Of a DNA stretch of 61,535 bases, positions 34,642 to 43,228 are shown piece by piece. Source of the DNA: Flavobacterium sp. ASW18X. Lineage in GTDB: Bacteria > Bacteroidota > Bacteroidia > Flavobacteriales > Flavobacteriaceae. Positions within the stretch are counted from its first letter, which is position 1, and every line of letters begins with the position of its first letter. The notes under the pieces were generated by a model that saw only the letters and a list, made by a program, of their open reading frames with translations, made no database searches and was not told the DNA's origin. The translations under genes were made by a program, and so were the position numbers. The stretch covers positions 1-61,535 of the forward strand of contig NZ_SWKK01000023.1 of assembly GCF_005144745.1 (NCBI RefSeq), in the 5' to 3' direction.

Positions 34642-35088
34642 CTAAAATTTATCTAATAGATTATTTAATTGTTTTAAATCTTCGTCCGTAAAACTTTTAG
34701 TTAAATCATTTTCTTTGTTTAAGAGGACCTTGTCAATTTCCTCTAAAGCGGCCAAACCATTCTTTGTTATGCGTATTTCAACTTTTCGTCTGTTGCTAGC
34801 GCATACTTGCCTTTCTACATATTCTTTTTTAATCAGCTTGTCTACCAATCTGGTTGTATTACTCATTTTAGATACCATGCGCTCACTTATGGTAGATAGG
34901 TTGGCTGGTTTCCCTTTTTGACCTCTTAAAATTCGAAGCACATTAAATTGTTGTAGAGAAACATCAAAAGGTTTTAAAGCATTGTTAATTTGTTCCGTAA
35001 TCATATTACTCACCATCTGTAGGTGTATAATGCTACGTTGTTTTATTGGTATTTCTTTTGAAGTTTTTATTAGCTTTTCAACATTCAT
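34642..35088 (-). CDS. MarR-family transcriptional regulator
   Basis: The 148-residue winged-helix protein has the MarR layout: an N-terminal dimerisation helix, FNVLRILRGQKGKPANLSTI (wHTH), SERMVSKMSNTTRLVDKLIKKEYVERQVCASNRRKVEIRITKNG with the recognition helix and wing, and a C-terminal helix. It is cotranscribed with the nitroreductase and yceI. An inverted repeat directly upstream of its start codon overlaps a -7 promoter box, suggesting autorepression released by an inducer. Confidence 0.9.
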   Translation of the reverse strand: MNVEKLIKTSKEIPIKQRSIIHLQMVSNMITEQINNALKPFDVSLQQFNVLRILRGQKGKPANLSTISERMVSKMSNTTRLVDKLIKKEYVERQVCASNRRKVEIRITKNGLAALEEIDKVLLNKENDLTKSFTDEDLKQLNNLLDKF

Positions 35089-35118
35089 GTATTTACAATA
35101 ATTGTATATACAAATGTA
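35089..35118 (-). promoter_or_regulatory. Putative MarR operator and promoter
   Basis: GTATTTACAAT (35089-35099), central base 35100, and ATTGTATATAC (35101-35111) form an 11-1-11 inverted repeat with one mismatch. The minus-strand -7 box TACATTTG (35118-35111) touches it, so the start site would fall within the dyad. A -33 TTG is not evident. Confidence 0.55.
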
Positions 35119-35126
35119 TGTTCTTT

Positions 35127-35160
35127 TTGAATGGAAAAGATTATTTTAGCACTAATTTTG
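35127..35160 (+). promoter_or_regulatory. Promoter of the TlpA-like lipoprotein gene
   Basis: TTG (35127-35129), 23-base spacer, TAATTTTG (35153-35160), a perfect TAnnTTTG. Divergent from the marR promoter; the two regulatory regions abut. Confidence 0.5.
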
Positions 35161-35221
35161 TGTTAAAATAGAATGGTAAGCTTTATAGGGCTTTTAATTT
35201 TAGGACCTTAATTAGGTTAGG

Positions 35222-35755
35222 ATGAGGATAATATTGCTGATTTTTTTATTTGTAGGATTGAGCTCCTGTAAAAACAAAAAGGAAGAGGTTACAAATAGCA
35301 TAGAAAAGAATGAAGATTTTGCAGAGGGCGTTGGTTTTCCTATCTATAATTATGAGGGATTAAAACCTTTGCTACATAAGGAAGATGATAAAACATACAT
35401 TGTAAATTTTTGGGCAACTTGGTGTAAACCATGTATAGCAGAATTGCCAGATTTTGAAAAAGTGTATTTAGAGCAAAAAGAGAACAACGTAGAATTAATT
35501 CTAGTGAGTCTTGATATGCCTAATATGTGGAAAAAAAGATTGGTGCCTTTTGTGGAAGAGCATAAACTAAAAGGCAGAGTGATTATTCTGGATGACACAA
35601 AGATGAATGATTGGATGCCGCAGGTGAACGAAAATTGGGGTGGTGGCATACCAGCTACATTAATATACAACAAGGATAAACGTTTGTTTTTTGAAGAAGG
35701 TTTATCTTATAATAGGTTAACTGAAGTTCTAAACGAATTTATTAAAACCAGATAA
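35222..35755 (+). CDS. TlpA-like thioredoxin-fold lipoprotein
   Basis: The 177-residue protein has a lipoprotein signal peptide with the lipobox LSSC (Cys16) and a thioredoxin fold of the TlpA/ResA type, with the redox motif in NFWATWCKPCIAELP (about 60-74) and the cis-proline region GIPATLIYN. It probably reduces or exchanges disulfides of exported proteins. It is followed 9 bases later by a second thioredoxin-fold protein gene, so both form an operon. Confidence 0.9.
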   Translation: MRIILLIFLFVGLSSCKNKKEEVTNSIEKNEDFAEGVGFPIYNYEGLKPLLHKEDDKTYIVNFWATWCKPCIAELPDFEKVYLEQKENNVELILVSLDMPNMWKKRLVPFVEEHKLKGRVIILDDTKMNDWMPQVNENWGGGIPATLIYNKDKRLFFEEGLSYNRLTEVLNEFIKTR

Positions 35756-35764
35756 AAAAGAATT

Positions 35765-36361
35765 ATGAAAAAGTTATTTACTAACCTGTTAATATTGCTT
35801 TTTGTAGCGGTAGGATGGGCTCAAAATGGGTACGAGATTGGAGATAAAGCATCTGACTTTTCTCTAAAAAATGTTAATGGTAAAGTGGTTTCTTTGGTAG
35901 ATTACCCAGAAGCTAAAGGTTTCTTAGTCATTTTTACGTGCAATACATGCCCATATGCACAAGCTTACGAGGACCGTATTATAGAATTGCACACAAAATA
36001 TGCGCCAAAAGATGTACCCGTTATCGCTATAAATCCAAATAACCCAGTGGTGGAACCTGGTGAAAGTTTTAAAGAAATGATTGCGAGGGCAGACGCAAAA
36101 GAAATGGAATATCCATATTTAGTAGATGAAGGACAAAAAGTTTTTCCTCTATACGGAGCTACTAGAACGCCGCATGTTTTCTTGTTAGAAAAAACACAGA
36201 ATGGTAATATAGTGCGTTACATAGGTGCTATTGATGATAATTACCAAAATGCTGCACTGGTAGAAGACCGCTACGTAGAAGATGCGGTAAATGCTATGCT
36301 GGCCGGTAAACAAATAGAAGTAACAACAACTAAGGCAATAGGTTGTTCAATTAAAATTTAA
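35765..36361 (+). CDS. Exported thioredoxin-family protein (AhpC/TSA/redoxin type)
   Basis: The 198-residue protein has a Sec signal peptide (ends about WAQ) and a redoxin domain: IGDKASDFSLKNVNG, then IFTCNTCPYAQAYEDRI with a CxxC active site (about residues 58-61), and the cis-proline RTPHVFLLE. The CNTCPYA variant is typical of a redoxin subgroup common in Bacteroidota. It is cotranscribed with the TlpA-like lipoprotein; peroxide or disulfide substrates are not known. Confidence 0.87.
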   Translation: MKKLFTNLLILLFVAVGWAQNGYEIGDKASDFSLKNVNGKVVSLVDYPEAKGFLVIFTCNTCPYAQAYEDRIIELHTKYAPKDVPVIAINPNNPVVEPGESFKEMIARADAKEMEYPYLVDEGQKVFPLYGATRTPHVFLLEKTQNGNIVRYIGAIDDNYQNAALVEDRYVEDAVNAMLAGKQIEVTTTKAIGCSIKI

Positions 36362-36410
36362 ACATTAACGGCGTTTAGCCTAATTAATTCTCAAGATTAA
36401 AATAAAACAT

Positions 36411-36725
36411 ATGGCAAACTTATCTCAAGAAGCATGGGAAGAACAGTTGGAGAATGATTCCAACGCGTTTATACTAGATGTTAGAACACCAGAAGAAGTA
36501 GAAGAAGGATACATACCGGGTGCTACAAATATTGATTTTTATTTAGGTCCTGATTTTTTGGCAGAAGTTGAAAAGTTAGATAAAAGTAAAAATTATTATG
36601 TGTATTGCCGTTCTGGTAACAGAAGTGGACAAGCATGCGCTATAATGGAAAATGCTGGATTTAAAAGCGCCTTTAATTTAGAAGGTGGGTTTATGAACTG
36701 GCAGGGAGCGGTAGTAGAAGATTAA
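36411..36725 (+). CDS. Rhodanese-like sulfurtransferase, single domain
   Basis: The 104-residue protein is one rhodanese domain: LDVRTPEEVEEGYIPGATNIDF and the active-site loop YCRSGNRSG with catalytic Cys near residue 66. Single-domain rhodaneses carry persulfide sulfur. No signal peptide is seen, so it acts in the cytosol, next to two exported thiol-redox genes on the same strand. Confidence 0.93.
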   Translation: MANLSQEAWEEQLENDSNAFILDVRTPEEVEEGYIPGATNIDFYLGPDFLAEVEKLDKSKNYYVYCRSGNRSGQACAIMENAGFKSAFNLEGGFMNWQGAVVED

Positions 36726-36779
36726 ACTTATTTTTTTTGATGAAGCCTCGTTGCTTGTAGTTTGCTGTATATTAGCAGT

Positions 36780-38060
36780 ATGCGAGAAGACTTACTTCAT
36801 TTTATTTGGAAAAATAATAAGTTAAGAGGCAAAAGCCTTGCTACAGAAAAGGGTCAGCCAATAGAGGTGTACCAAAGTGGTACTTTAAATCTATTTTCTG
36901 GCCCTGATTTTTTTAATGCAAAACTTAATATTGGTGGACAAGTATGGGCTGGCAATGTAGAAATGCATATAAAATCTTCGGATTGGTACATACATGGGCA
37001 CGAAGCCGACTTGCGGTACAATAATGTGATCTTACATGTAGTTTGGGAAAATGATGTTGAAGTCTTTAGAAAAGATGGCTCTAGTATTCCGGTTTTAGAA
37101 TTGAAAACAACCGTGGATAAGGAGTTTTTAAATTCTTATAATAACCTACTACGAAACACCAAAAAGTCTTTTATTAATTGTGAATCCCAGTTATTGCAAA
37201 TAGATTCTTTCATTATAAAGAATTGGCAAGAAAGGTTATACATAGAGCGTTTACAAGATAAATCGGCTTTACTTTTTCAATTATTAGAAGATTCTCAAAA
37301 CGATTGGGAAAAAGTGCTTTTCTGCATGCTGCTCAAGAATTTTGGTTTAAATAGAAATGGCAATGCCTTTTTGGAATTAGGTAAAGCAATTGATTTTTCA
37401 ATTATTCGTAAAGTAGCGCCTAACATATTACAGTTAGAAGCCTTGCTTTTAGGGGTTAGTGGCTTATTAGAGGGATTAGAAGGTGTCCATTCTTACGAAA
37501 AGCAGCTGATTAACGAGTATAATTTTTTAAAAATTAAATTTCAATTAAAAAGTCAGGTTGCCAAGCCAGAGTTCTTTGGGCTTCGTCCTTCTAATTTTCC
37601 TACCATCAGATTGGCACAGCTTGCTCAGTTGTATCACAAAACCCAAAATATTTTTAGAAAAGTAATTACGGATGGAGCAGGTGTAAATACTTCAGTTTTT
37701 AAAGAAGTTGCTGCATCTGACTATTGGAATACACATTATAACTTTGGTAAAGTATCAACGCATAGAAGAAAAAAAATATCAAAGACATTTATAGATTTGT
37801 TGGTCATTAACACTTTAATACCAGTAAAATTTGCTTATCAGAAGCATTTAGGTAAGTTACAGCCAGAGGTTTTAATAGTACAAATGCGCAGCTTGTCAGC
37901 AGAGAAAAATACTATAAATACCAACTATAAAAACTTGGATGTTCCGGTAGAAAATGCATTGGATTCACAAGCAAATTTACAATTGTATCACAAGTATTGT
38001 GTTAAAAATAAATGTTTGCAATGTGCGCTTGGACACCAACTTTTAAGAAGAAATAGCTAA
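36780..38060 (+). CDS. DUF2851-family protein
   Basis: The 426-residue soluble protein begins MREDLLHFIWKNNKLRG, the start typical of DUF2851, and shows GTLNLFSGPDFFNAKLNIG, WAGNVEMHIKSSDWYIHGH, LRPSNFPTIRLAQLAQL and a C-terminal cysteine cluster CVKNKCLQCALG. The family is frequent in Bacteroidota, and its function is unknown. The WAGNVEMH segment recalls nuclease-like folds, which is only a guess. I use the ATG at 36780. It is 8 bases upstream of the PspC gene. Confidence 0.85.
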   Translation: MREDLLHFIWKNNKLRGKSLATEKGQPIEVYQSGTLNLFSGPDFFNAKLNIGGQVWAGNVEMHIKSSDWYIHGHEADLRYNNVILHVVWENDVEVFRKDGSSIPVLELKTTVDKEFLNSYNNLLRNTKKSFINCESQLLQIDSFIIKNWQERLYIERLQDKSALLFQLLEDSQNDWEKVLFCMLLKNFGLNRNGNAFLELGKAIDFSIIRKVAPNILQLEALLLGVSGLLEGLEGVHSYEKQLINEYNFLKIKFQLKSQVAKPEFFGLRPSNFPTIRLAQLAQLYHKTQNIFRKVITDGAGVNTSVFKEVAASDYWNTHYNFGKVSTHRRKKISKTFIDLLVINTLIPVKFAYQKHLGKLQPEVLIVQMRSLSAEKNTINTNYKNLDVPVENALDSQANLQLYHKYCVKNKCLQCALGHQLLRRNS

Positions 38061-38068
38061 TTTTAACC

Positions 38069-38296
38069 ATGCAATGGTTTTACGATTTACTTTATTACTT
38101 TCAAAAGCGGGGCTTTGAAGTTTGTGAACGCATAGCTGGCCTAATAGGTATTAGGGCAAGAGTGGTACGTACAACTTTTATCTATCTAACCTTTGTAACA
38201 CTCGGTTTTGGTTTTGCATTATATTTATTTATTGCTTTTTGGTTAAAGATTAAGGACCTTGTATATACCAAAAGAACTTCCGTCTTTGATTTATAA
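38069..38296 (+). CDS. PspC-domain small membrane protein
   Basis: The 75-residue protein has the PspC-type pattern: amphipathic N terminus, ERIAGLIGIRARVVRTTFIYLTFVTLGFGFALYLFIAFWLKI covering one long transmembrane region (about 33-60). PspC proteins act in the phage-shock envelope response in other bacteria; no pspA-like gene is nearby. It is followed 3 bases later by the K+ channel gene. Confidence 0.82.
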   Translation: MQWFYDLLYYFQKRGFEVCERIAGLIGIRARVVRTTFIYLTFVTLGFGFALYLFIAFWLKIKDLVYTKRTSVFDL

Positions 38297-38299
38297 TTT

Positions 38300-39310
38300 A
38301 TGATTAAATTATTTAGATCCAGACTCGCTATAGCACTTACTTTAATGTGTGTTATATTTATTATTGGGGTTTTTGGCTATCGTATCATGGCAGGGTATAC
38401 GTGGATAGAAGCCATTTACATGACCATTATTACGGTAACTACTGTTGGTTTTTCAGAAGTAAGACCTTTAGATACAAATGCGCAGATATTTACTGTCTTT
38501 TTAATCATTGCTAGCGTGTTTATTTTTGGTTTTGCTATTTCTGTAATATCAGAATATATTCTAAGTAGAAATTCCCTTCAATTATTAAAAAAGAAAAAAG
38601 TAATGAACAAAATTAATAGTTTGGAGAATCATGTGGTTGTCTGTGGTTATGGGCGTAATGGTCAACAAGCAGCGGAAAAGTTAAAGGCCTATAAAAAGCC
38701 TTTTGTTGTTATAGAAAAAGACCATGCTGTGATAGAAGCTTTTGAAGATGATATACTTTTTGTGGAGGGCGATGTAAATGATGATGAAGCTCTCATGGCT
38801 GCAGGCATAAAAAAAGCGCAATATTTAGTTACAGCATTACCAGACGATGCTCTAAATCTTTTTGTGGTGCTGTCTGCAAGGCAATTAAATAAAAACTTGT
38901 TTATTATAAGTAGAGCGTCTCAAGTTAATTCCGTTAAAAAATTGCAATTTGCCGGTGCAGATAAGGTAATTATGCCAGACAAAATTGGTGGTGACCACAT
39001 GGCAAGTCTGGTAGTAATGCCAGATTTAATCACATTTATGGATAAACTATCCATAGAGGGTGAGAATACTACTAATTTAGAAGAGGTAGAGATTACGGAT
39101 TTTACAGATCAAATAGATTGCCAATCCATTAGAGATTTAGATTTAAGAAGAAAAACGGGATGTACAATAATTGGTTACATAGATCCACAAGGAAATTACA
39201 TCATTAATCCAGAAGCAGACCAACAACTAGAGCCAAAGGGAAAGGTTATTGTATTAGGTAGACCAGAGCAAATACAAAAACTGAACCAAATGTTTGAAAT
39301 TGGCGGATAA
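38300..39310 (+). CDS. Potassium channel protein with RCK (TrkA-N/TrkA-C) domains
   Basis: The 336-residue protein has two transmembrane helices (about 8-28 and 62-86) around a pore loop with the selectivity-filter segment TVTTVGFSEV (about 46-55), then a cytosolic RCK domain with the Rossmann motif VVCGYGRNGQQAAEKL (about 113-128) and a TrkA-C domain at the end. It is an MthK-like ligand-gated potassium channel with one pore unit per subunit. It lies in a probable DUF2851-pspC-channel operon. Confidence 0.92.
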   Translation: MIKLFRSRLAIALTLMCVIFIIGVFGYRIMAGYTWIEAIYMTIITVTTVGFSEVRPLDTNAQIFTVFLIIASVFIFGFAISVISEYILSRNSLQLLKKKKVMNKINSLENHVVVCGYGRNGQQAAEKLKAYKKPFVVIEKDHAVIEAFEDDILFVEGDVNDDEALMAAGIKKAQYLVTALPDDALNLFVVLSARQLNKNLFIISRASQVNSVKKLQFAGADKVIMPDKIGGDHMASLVVMPDLITFMDKLSIEGENTTNLEEVEITDFTDQIDCQSIRDLDLRRKTGCTIIGYIDPQGNYIINPEADQQLEPKGKVIVLGRPEQIQKLNQMFEIGG

Positions 39311-39390
39311 ATAACAACTAAATTTGATTGAGTTGTAATTTTTTAGGATATTGTGACCTAACAAAAAATTTAAACCAAATTAACATAAGT

Positions 39391-41064
39391 ATGAAGTACA
39401 GACTTCTTTCGCTCATGACTTTTTTATTACCCGCCATGACGTTTGCTCAAGATGCTGCAGAGAAGGGTATAGATGAAAAAATCGATAAAGTATTCGGAGA
39501 TTTAACCGGATGGTTTGTGAACTTCATTTTCTACCAAATACCGTTTACAGAGAATATAAAAATTTATTGGGTGTTATTCCCTTTAATCCTCGGGGCAGGC
39601 TTTTTTACATTTTACTTTAGGTTTATCAATTTTACCGGAGTTTGGGTCGCTATTAAAGTAGTGATGGGTAAATATGAAGATATTGAAAAATATGGAGCCA
39701 AAAACCTTTATGGAGAAGACGGGATTGCCGGTGGTGTAGACATGAATAAGGTAGACAGCCTTGATAAACACCTTACAGATAACAAAGATGAAATTGTAGT
39801 AGATGGCGATATATTAGATACTATAAGAGATGAAAGTTCTGATGGTGAGGTGTCTCACTTTCAGGCACTCACTGCGGCGCTTTCAGCAACTGTAGGTTTA
39901 GGTAATATTGCTGGTGTGGCAATAGCAGTATCTATTGGTGGAGCAGGAGCAACTTTTTGGATGATAGTCGCTGGTGTTTTAGGGATGGCATCCAAGTTTG
40001 TAGAATGTACCTTGGGAGTCAAATATAGAGACGTTGGTGCAGACGGTACTGTTTTTGGCGGACCTATGTATTACTTAAATAAAGGATTAAAAAATAAAAC
40101 ACTTGGTAAGGTCTTAGCTGGTGCTTTTGCTGTTATGTGTATTGGGGGTTCTTTTGGCGGTGGTAATATGTTTCAAGTAAACCAAGCGGTGCAATTATTT
40201 GAAAATATGACAGGTGGTACGGAGTCTTTCTTGTATGGTTATAGATGGGTTTTTGGTCTAGTTATGGCTGTATTGGTTGGTATTGTAATTATAGGAGGTA
40301 TTAAGTCTATTGCTAAGGTTACAGATAAAATTGTTCCATTTATGGTTGTTATTTATGTAGGAGCATCTTTATTTGTTCTTATTGCTAAATACGATTTGAT
40401 TGGATGGGCCTTTGGCGAAATAATAAATGGAGCTTTCGCTCCAGAAGGTATTGTAGGTGGCGCTGTTGGTGTACTTATTCAAGGTTTCAGAAGAGCTGCC
40501 TTTTCTAATGAAGCAGGGGTTGGTTCAGCTTCTATTGCGCATTCCGCAGTGAGAACAAAGTATCCGGCATCCGAAGGTTTGGTGGCCTTATTAGAACCGT
40601 TTATAGATACAGTTTTAGTATGTACAATGACTGCTTTGGTACTAATTATAACCGGTAATGTAAATCCAGAAAACGCATCCTTGAATGATGCGGAAGCCAT
40701 ATTATTAACCTCAGGTGCATTTGAGTCTGTAATTAGCTGGTTTCCATATGTGTTGACAATTGCTGTTGTATTATTCGCATTTAGTACACAAATCTCTTGG
40801 TCTTATTATGGTTATCAAGCATGGGCTTATTTATTCGGTAGAAATAAAAAGACCGAATATACCTATAAAATCATTTTTTGCTTATTTGTAATTGTAGGTG
40901 CCTCTGCTAGTTTAAACTCAGTCATCGGGTTTTCTGATGCCATGATTTTTGGTATGATGGTCCCCAATATGATTGGTATAGTTATCCTAGCTCCTAAGGT
41001 AAAAGCAGAGTTAAAACGTTACATGGATGCTATAAAATTAAAGTTGAATGCTATAGAGGAGTAA
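39391..41064 (+). CDS. Alanine/glycine:cation symporter (AGCS family)
   Basis: The 557-residue protein begins with a cleavable-looking signal peptide (MKYRLLSLMTFLLPAMTFAQ), then a polytopic AGCS transporter with the family signature region HFQALTAALSATVGLGNIAGVA and the RRAAFSNEAGVGSASIAHS segment. A hydrophilic insertion of about 60 residues, from after the second hydrophobic segment to EVSHFQ, separates it from the typical core, a layout I associate with Bacteroidota homologues. It imports alanine or glycine with Na+. I start at the ATG at 39391; a TTG-type upstream start would precede the signal peptide. Confidence 0.9.
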   Translation: MKYRLLSLMTFLLPAMTFAQDAAEKGIDEKIDKVFGDLTGWFVNFIFYQIPFTENIKIYWVLFPLILGAGFFTFYFRFINFTGVWVAIKVVMGKYEDIEKYGAKNLYGEDGIAGGVDMNKVDSLDKHLTDNKDEIVVDGDILDTIRDESSDGEVSHFQALTAALSATVGLGNIAGVAIAVSIGGAGATFWMIVAGVLGMASKFVECTLGVKYRDVGADGTVFGGPMYYLNKGLKNKTLGKVLAGAFAVMCIGGSFGGGNMFQVNQAVQLFENMTGGTESFLYGYRWVFGLVMAVLVGIVIIGGIKSIAKVTDKIVPFMVVIYVGASLFVLIAKYDLIGWAFGEIINGAFAPEGIVGGAVGVLIQGFRRAAFSNEAGVGSASIAHSAVRTKYPASEGLVALLEPFIDTVLVCTMTALVLIITGNVNPENASLNDAEAILLTSGAFESVISWFPYVLTIAVVLFAFSTQISWSYYGYQAWAYLFGRNKKTEYTYKIIFCLFVIVGASASLNSVIGFSDAMIFGMMVPNMIGIVILAPKVKAELKRYMDAIKLKLNAIEE

Positions 41065-41084
41065 TCCTTTTGGCGTAAATACTT

Positions 41085-41957
41085 ATGAAAAATAGTAAAT
41101 CCCACTTTCGGTTCTCTAAACAAGAACGAAGTGGGATTTTTTATTTGCTCTTACTGTTAATCCTTATACTTGGAGCAAAGTGGCTATGGATAAATTATGG
41201 AACACAATCACAACCTTCATCCTTAATAATAAATCAGGAGTTACAAAAGGAACTAGATAGTTTACGGGCCTTAGCCAAACAAAAAGACACTTTAAAACTG
41301 TATCCTTTTAATCCTAATTACATTTCGGATTACAAAGCTTATTTTTTAGGGTTATCCTCGGGTGAACTAGAAAATATAATCCGATTTAGAGCTAAGGATA
41401 GCTTTATGAATAGTCCGGAAGACTTTCAAAACGTTTCTGGTATATCAGATTCAATGCTAAAAAGAAGTTTGCCTTTTTTAAGGTTTCCGAAATGGAAGAC
41501 GAAAAAAAGGGGGCAAGCATCAAAAAAGGAATTGACCCCAACATGGAGCAACGTGAAAACCGTAATAGACATTAACTTGGCGACTAAGGAAGATTTAATG
41601 CAGGTTAAGGGAATAGGGGAGAAACTTGCTGCTAGAACTATTAAGTTTAGGGATAAATTAGGTGGTTTTGTAACAGAAGAACAATTTATGGATGTTTATG
41701 GGTTGCCTCCAGAGGTAGCGCAAAAAGCTATGCAAATATTCAAAGTGTTAAAAAAGCCAAGTATTACGCCTGTAAACATTAATACTGCACCCTACGAGGA
41801 GTTGGTGCAATTAATTTATATAGATAAAAAAACGGCATGGGCAATTGTGCAATATAGAGACCGCAATGGAGTGTTCAAATCCTACCAAGAACTAAAAAAT
41901 CTTCACGGTTTTCCATCAGATAAACTAGATAGAATAGCCTTATATTTGTCACTATAA
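41085..41957 (+). CDS. ComEA-like helix-hairpin-helix DNA-binding membrane protein
   Basis: The 290-residue protein has an N-terminal SHFRFSKQERSGIFYL segment and one membrane helix (about 19-37), then helix-hairpin-helix repeats: one degenerate (about 90-125), a clear ComEA-like one with DINLATKEDLMQVKGIGEKLAARTI (about 163-190), and two more near PVNINTAPYEELVQLIYI and LKNLHGFPSDKL. ComEA-type proteins bind incoming DNA in natural transformation, but no other competence gene is here. The coding sequence for codons 5-19 also forms a terminator-like hairpin. Confidence 0.85.
   Translation: MKNSKSHFRFSKQERSGIFYLLLLLILILGAKWLWINYGTQSQPSSLIINQELQKELDSLRALAKQKDTLKLYPFNPNYISDYKAYFLGLSSGELENIIRFRAKDSFMNSPEDFQNVSGISDSMLKRSLPFLRFPKWKTKKRGQASKKELTPTWSNVKTVIDINLATKEDLMQVKGIGEKLAARTIKFRDKLGGFVTEEQFMDVYGLPPEVAQKAMQIFKVLKKPSITPVNINTAPYEELVQLIYIDKKTAWAIVQYRDRNGVFKSYQELKNLHGFPSDKLDRIALYLSL
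41097..41142 (+). terminator. Intrinsic-terminator-like hairpin inside a coding start
   Basis: AAATCCCACTT (41097-41107) pairs perfectly with AAGTGGGATTT (41129-41139); the inner part (TTCT/AGAA) pairs further with two single-base bulges, and six T residues occupy 41137-41142. It begins 12 bases into the helix-hairpin-helix gene and could end the AGCS transcript. Confidence 0.6.
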
Positions 41958-41967
41958 ACAAATTGCT

Positions 41968-43137
41968 ATGAATAGTGTCTACTTTACAGAAGAACACCAA
42001 CTGTTTAGAGAGAGCCTAAGAGACTTTTTGCAAAAAGAAGTCACACCTCATATAGAAAACTGGGAAAAAACCGGAACTATTGACCGTTTTATTTGGGAAA
42101 AATTTGGAGAAATGGGCTATTTTGGGCTCAATACCCCAGAGGAATATGGAGGTTTAGAGTTAGATCTTTTTTACACCACTATTTTTTTAGAAGAGTTACA
42201 GAAAATTAACTCGGGTGGTTTTGCTGCTGCTATGTGGGCTCATGAGTATCTGGCAATGACCTATTTAAATAAAATAGCAAACCCAGACCAAAAAAAACGT
42301 TACCTAGAGCCTAGTGTCATGGGTCAAAAAATAGGATGCCTAGGGGTTACCGAGCCTTTTGGTGGTAGTGATGTGGCAGGTATGCGTACCACTGCTGTTA
42401 AAAAAGGAGATGTCTACGTCATTAATGGTTCTAAAACATTTATTACCAATGGTGTTTATGGAGATTACATTGTTTTGGCTGCTAAAACAGACCCAAGTGC
42501 AGGTAATAAAGGGATTAGTATGTTATTGGTGGATAGAAATGCAAAGGGTGTTTCTGCTAATAAATTAAATAAACTAGGCTGGCGTGCTTCTGATACAGCG
42601 GAGTTGGCTTTTGATAATGTAGAAGTGCCAGTTGGCAATTTGATGGGGGAAGAAGGCAAAGGCTTTGTTTATATAATGGAGGCTTTTGCATTGGAACGTT
42701 TGGTTATGGGGATAAATGCGCATGCTAGGTCAGAGTTTGCCTTGGAATATACTTTAAAATATATGGGAGAAAGGGAGACCTTTGGTAAGTCAATAAATCA
42801 ATACCAGGCCCTGCGTCATCGTTTAGTAGATATGGTAGCAGAGGTAGAATTGATAAAACACTACAATTACCATGTAGTAGCTCAAATGCAAAAGGGTAGC
42901 TATATGGTTAAAGAGGCTACCATTTCAAAATTAAAAGGCACTCAAATTGCAGATGAAGTAATGTATAATTGTTTGCAATTTTTGGGTGGATATGGCTATA
43001 TAGAAGATTATCCTCTTGCAAGAATGTTAAGAGATAGTAGATTGGGGCCCATTGGTGGTGGTACTTCAGAAATTTTAAAAGAAATTTTATCAAAAATCAT
43101 AATCGATAAAAAAGAATATAAAAAGCCTACAAACTAA
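41968..43137 (+). CDS. Acyl-CoA dehydrogenase family protein
   Basis: The 389-residue flavoprotein has the ACAD fold: an alpha-helical N-terminal domain, GCLGVTEPFGGSDVAGMRT (signature 1), FITNG, WRASDTAELAFDNVEVP, then GYGYIEDYPLARMLRDSR and IGGGTSEI. The position of the catalytic glutamate of medium-chain enzymes (EGTSE) is a glycine here, but a glutamate in ALERLVMG matches the alternative catalytic site of long-chain and isovaleryl enzymes. It introduces a double bond in an acyl-CoA, using FAD; chain length is not evident. It follows the helix-hairpin-helix gene by 10 bases. Confidence 0.9.
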   Translation: MNSVYFTEEHQLFRESLRDFLQKEVTPHIENWEKTGTIDRFIWEKFGEMGYFGLNTPEEYGGLELDLFYTTIFLEELQKINSGGFAAAMWAHEYLAMTYLNKIANPDQKKRYLEPSVMGQKIGCLGVTEPFGGSDVAGMRTTAVKKGDVYVINGSKTFITNGVYGDYIVLAAKTDPSAGNKGISMLLVDRNAKGVSANKLNKLGWRASDTAELAFDNVEVPVGNLMGEEGKGFVYIMEAFALERLVMGINAHARSEFALEYTLKYMGERETFGKSINQYQALRHRLVDMVAEVELIKHYNYHVVAQMQKGSYMVKEATISKLKGTQIADEVMYNCLQFLGGYGYIEDYPLARMLRDSRLGPIGGGTSEILKEILSKIIIDKKEYKKPTN

Positions 43138-43164
43138 TAACTTATAATAAAATGATTTTTTTCT

Positions 43165-43193
43165 TTGTACATAGGAATACATTTGTATATTTG
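43165..43193 (+). promoter_or_regulatory. Promoter of rpsU
   Basis: TTG (43165-43167), an 18-base spacer, and TATATTTG (43186-43193), a perfect -7 box; a second box-like TACATTTG overlaps at 43178-43185 but is too close to the TTG. Gives a 5' leader of about 25-30 bases. Confidence 0.65.
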
Positions 43194-43212
43194 CCGTCCA
43201 AAATATAAAAGA

Positions 43213-43220
43213 AAGGAGGT
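43213..43220 (+). promoter_or_regulatory. Strong Shine-Dalgarno site of rpsU
   Basis: AAGGAGGT lies 8 bases before the rpsU ATG. It is a near-perfect complement of the 16S rRNA 3' end and unusual, because most genes in this window have none. Confidence 0.85.
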
Positions 43221-43228
43221 TGTAGCTA

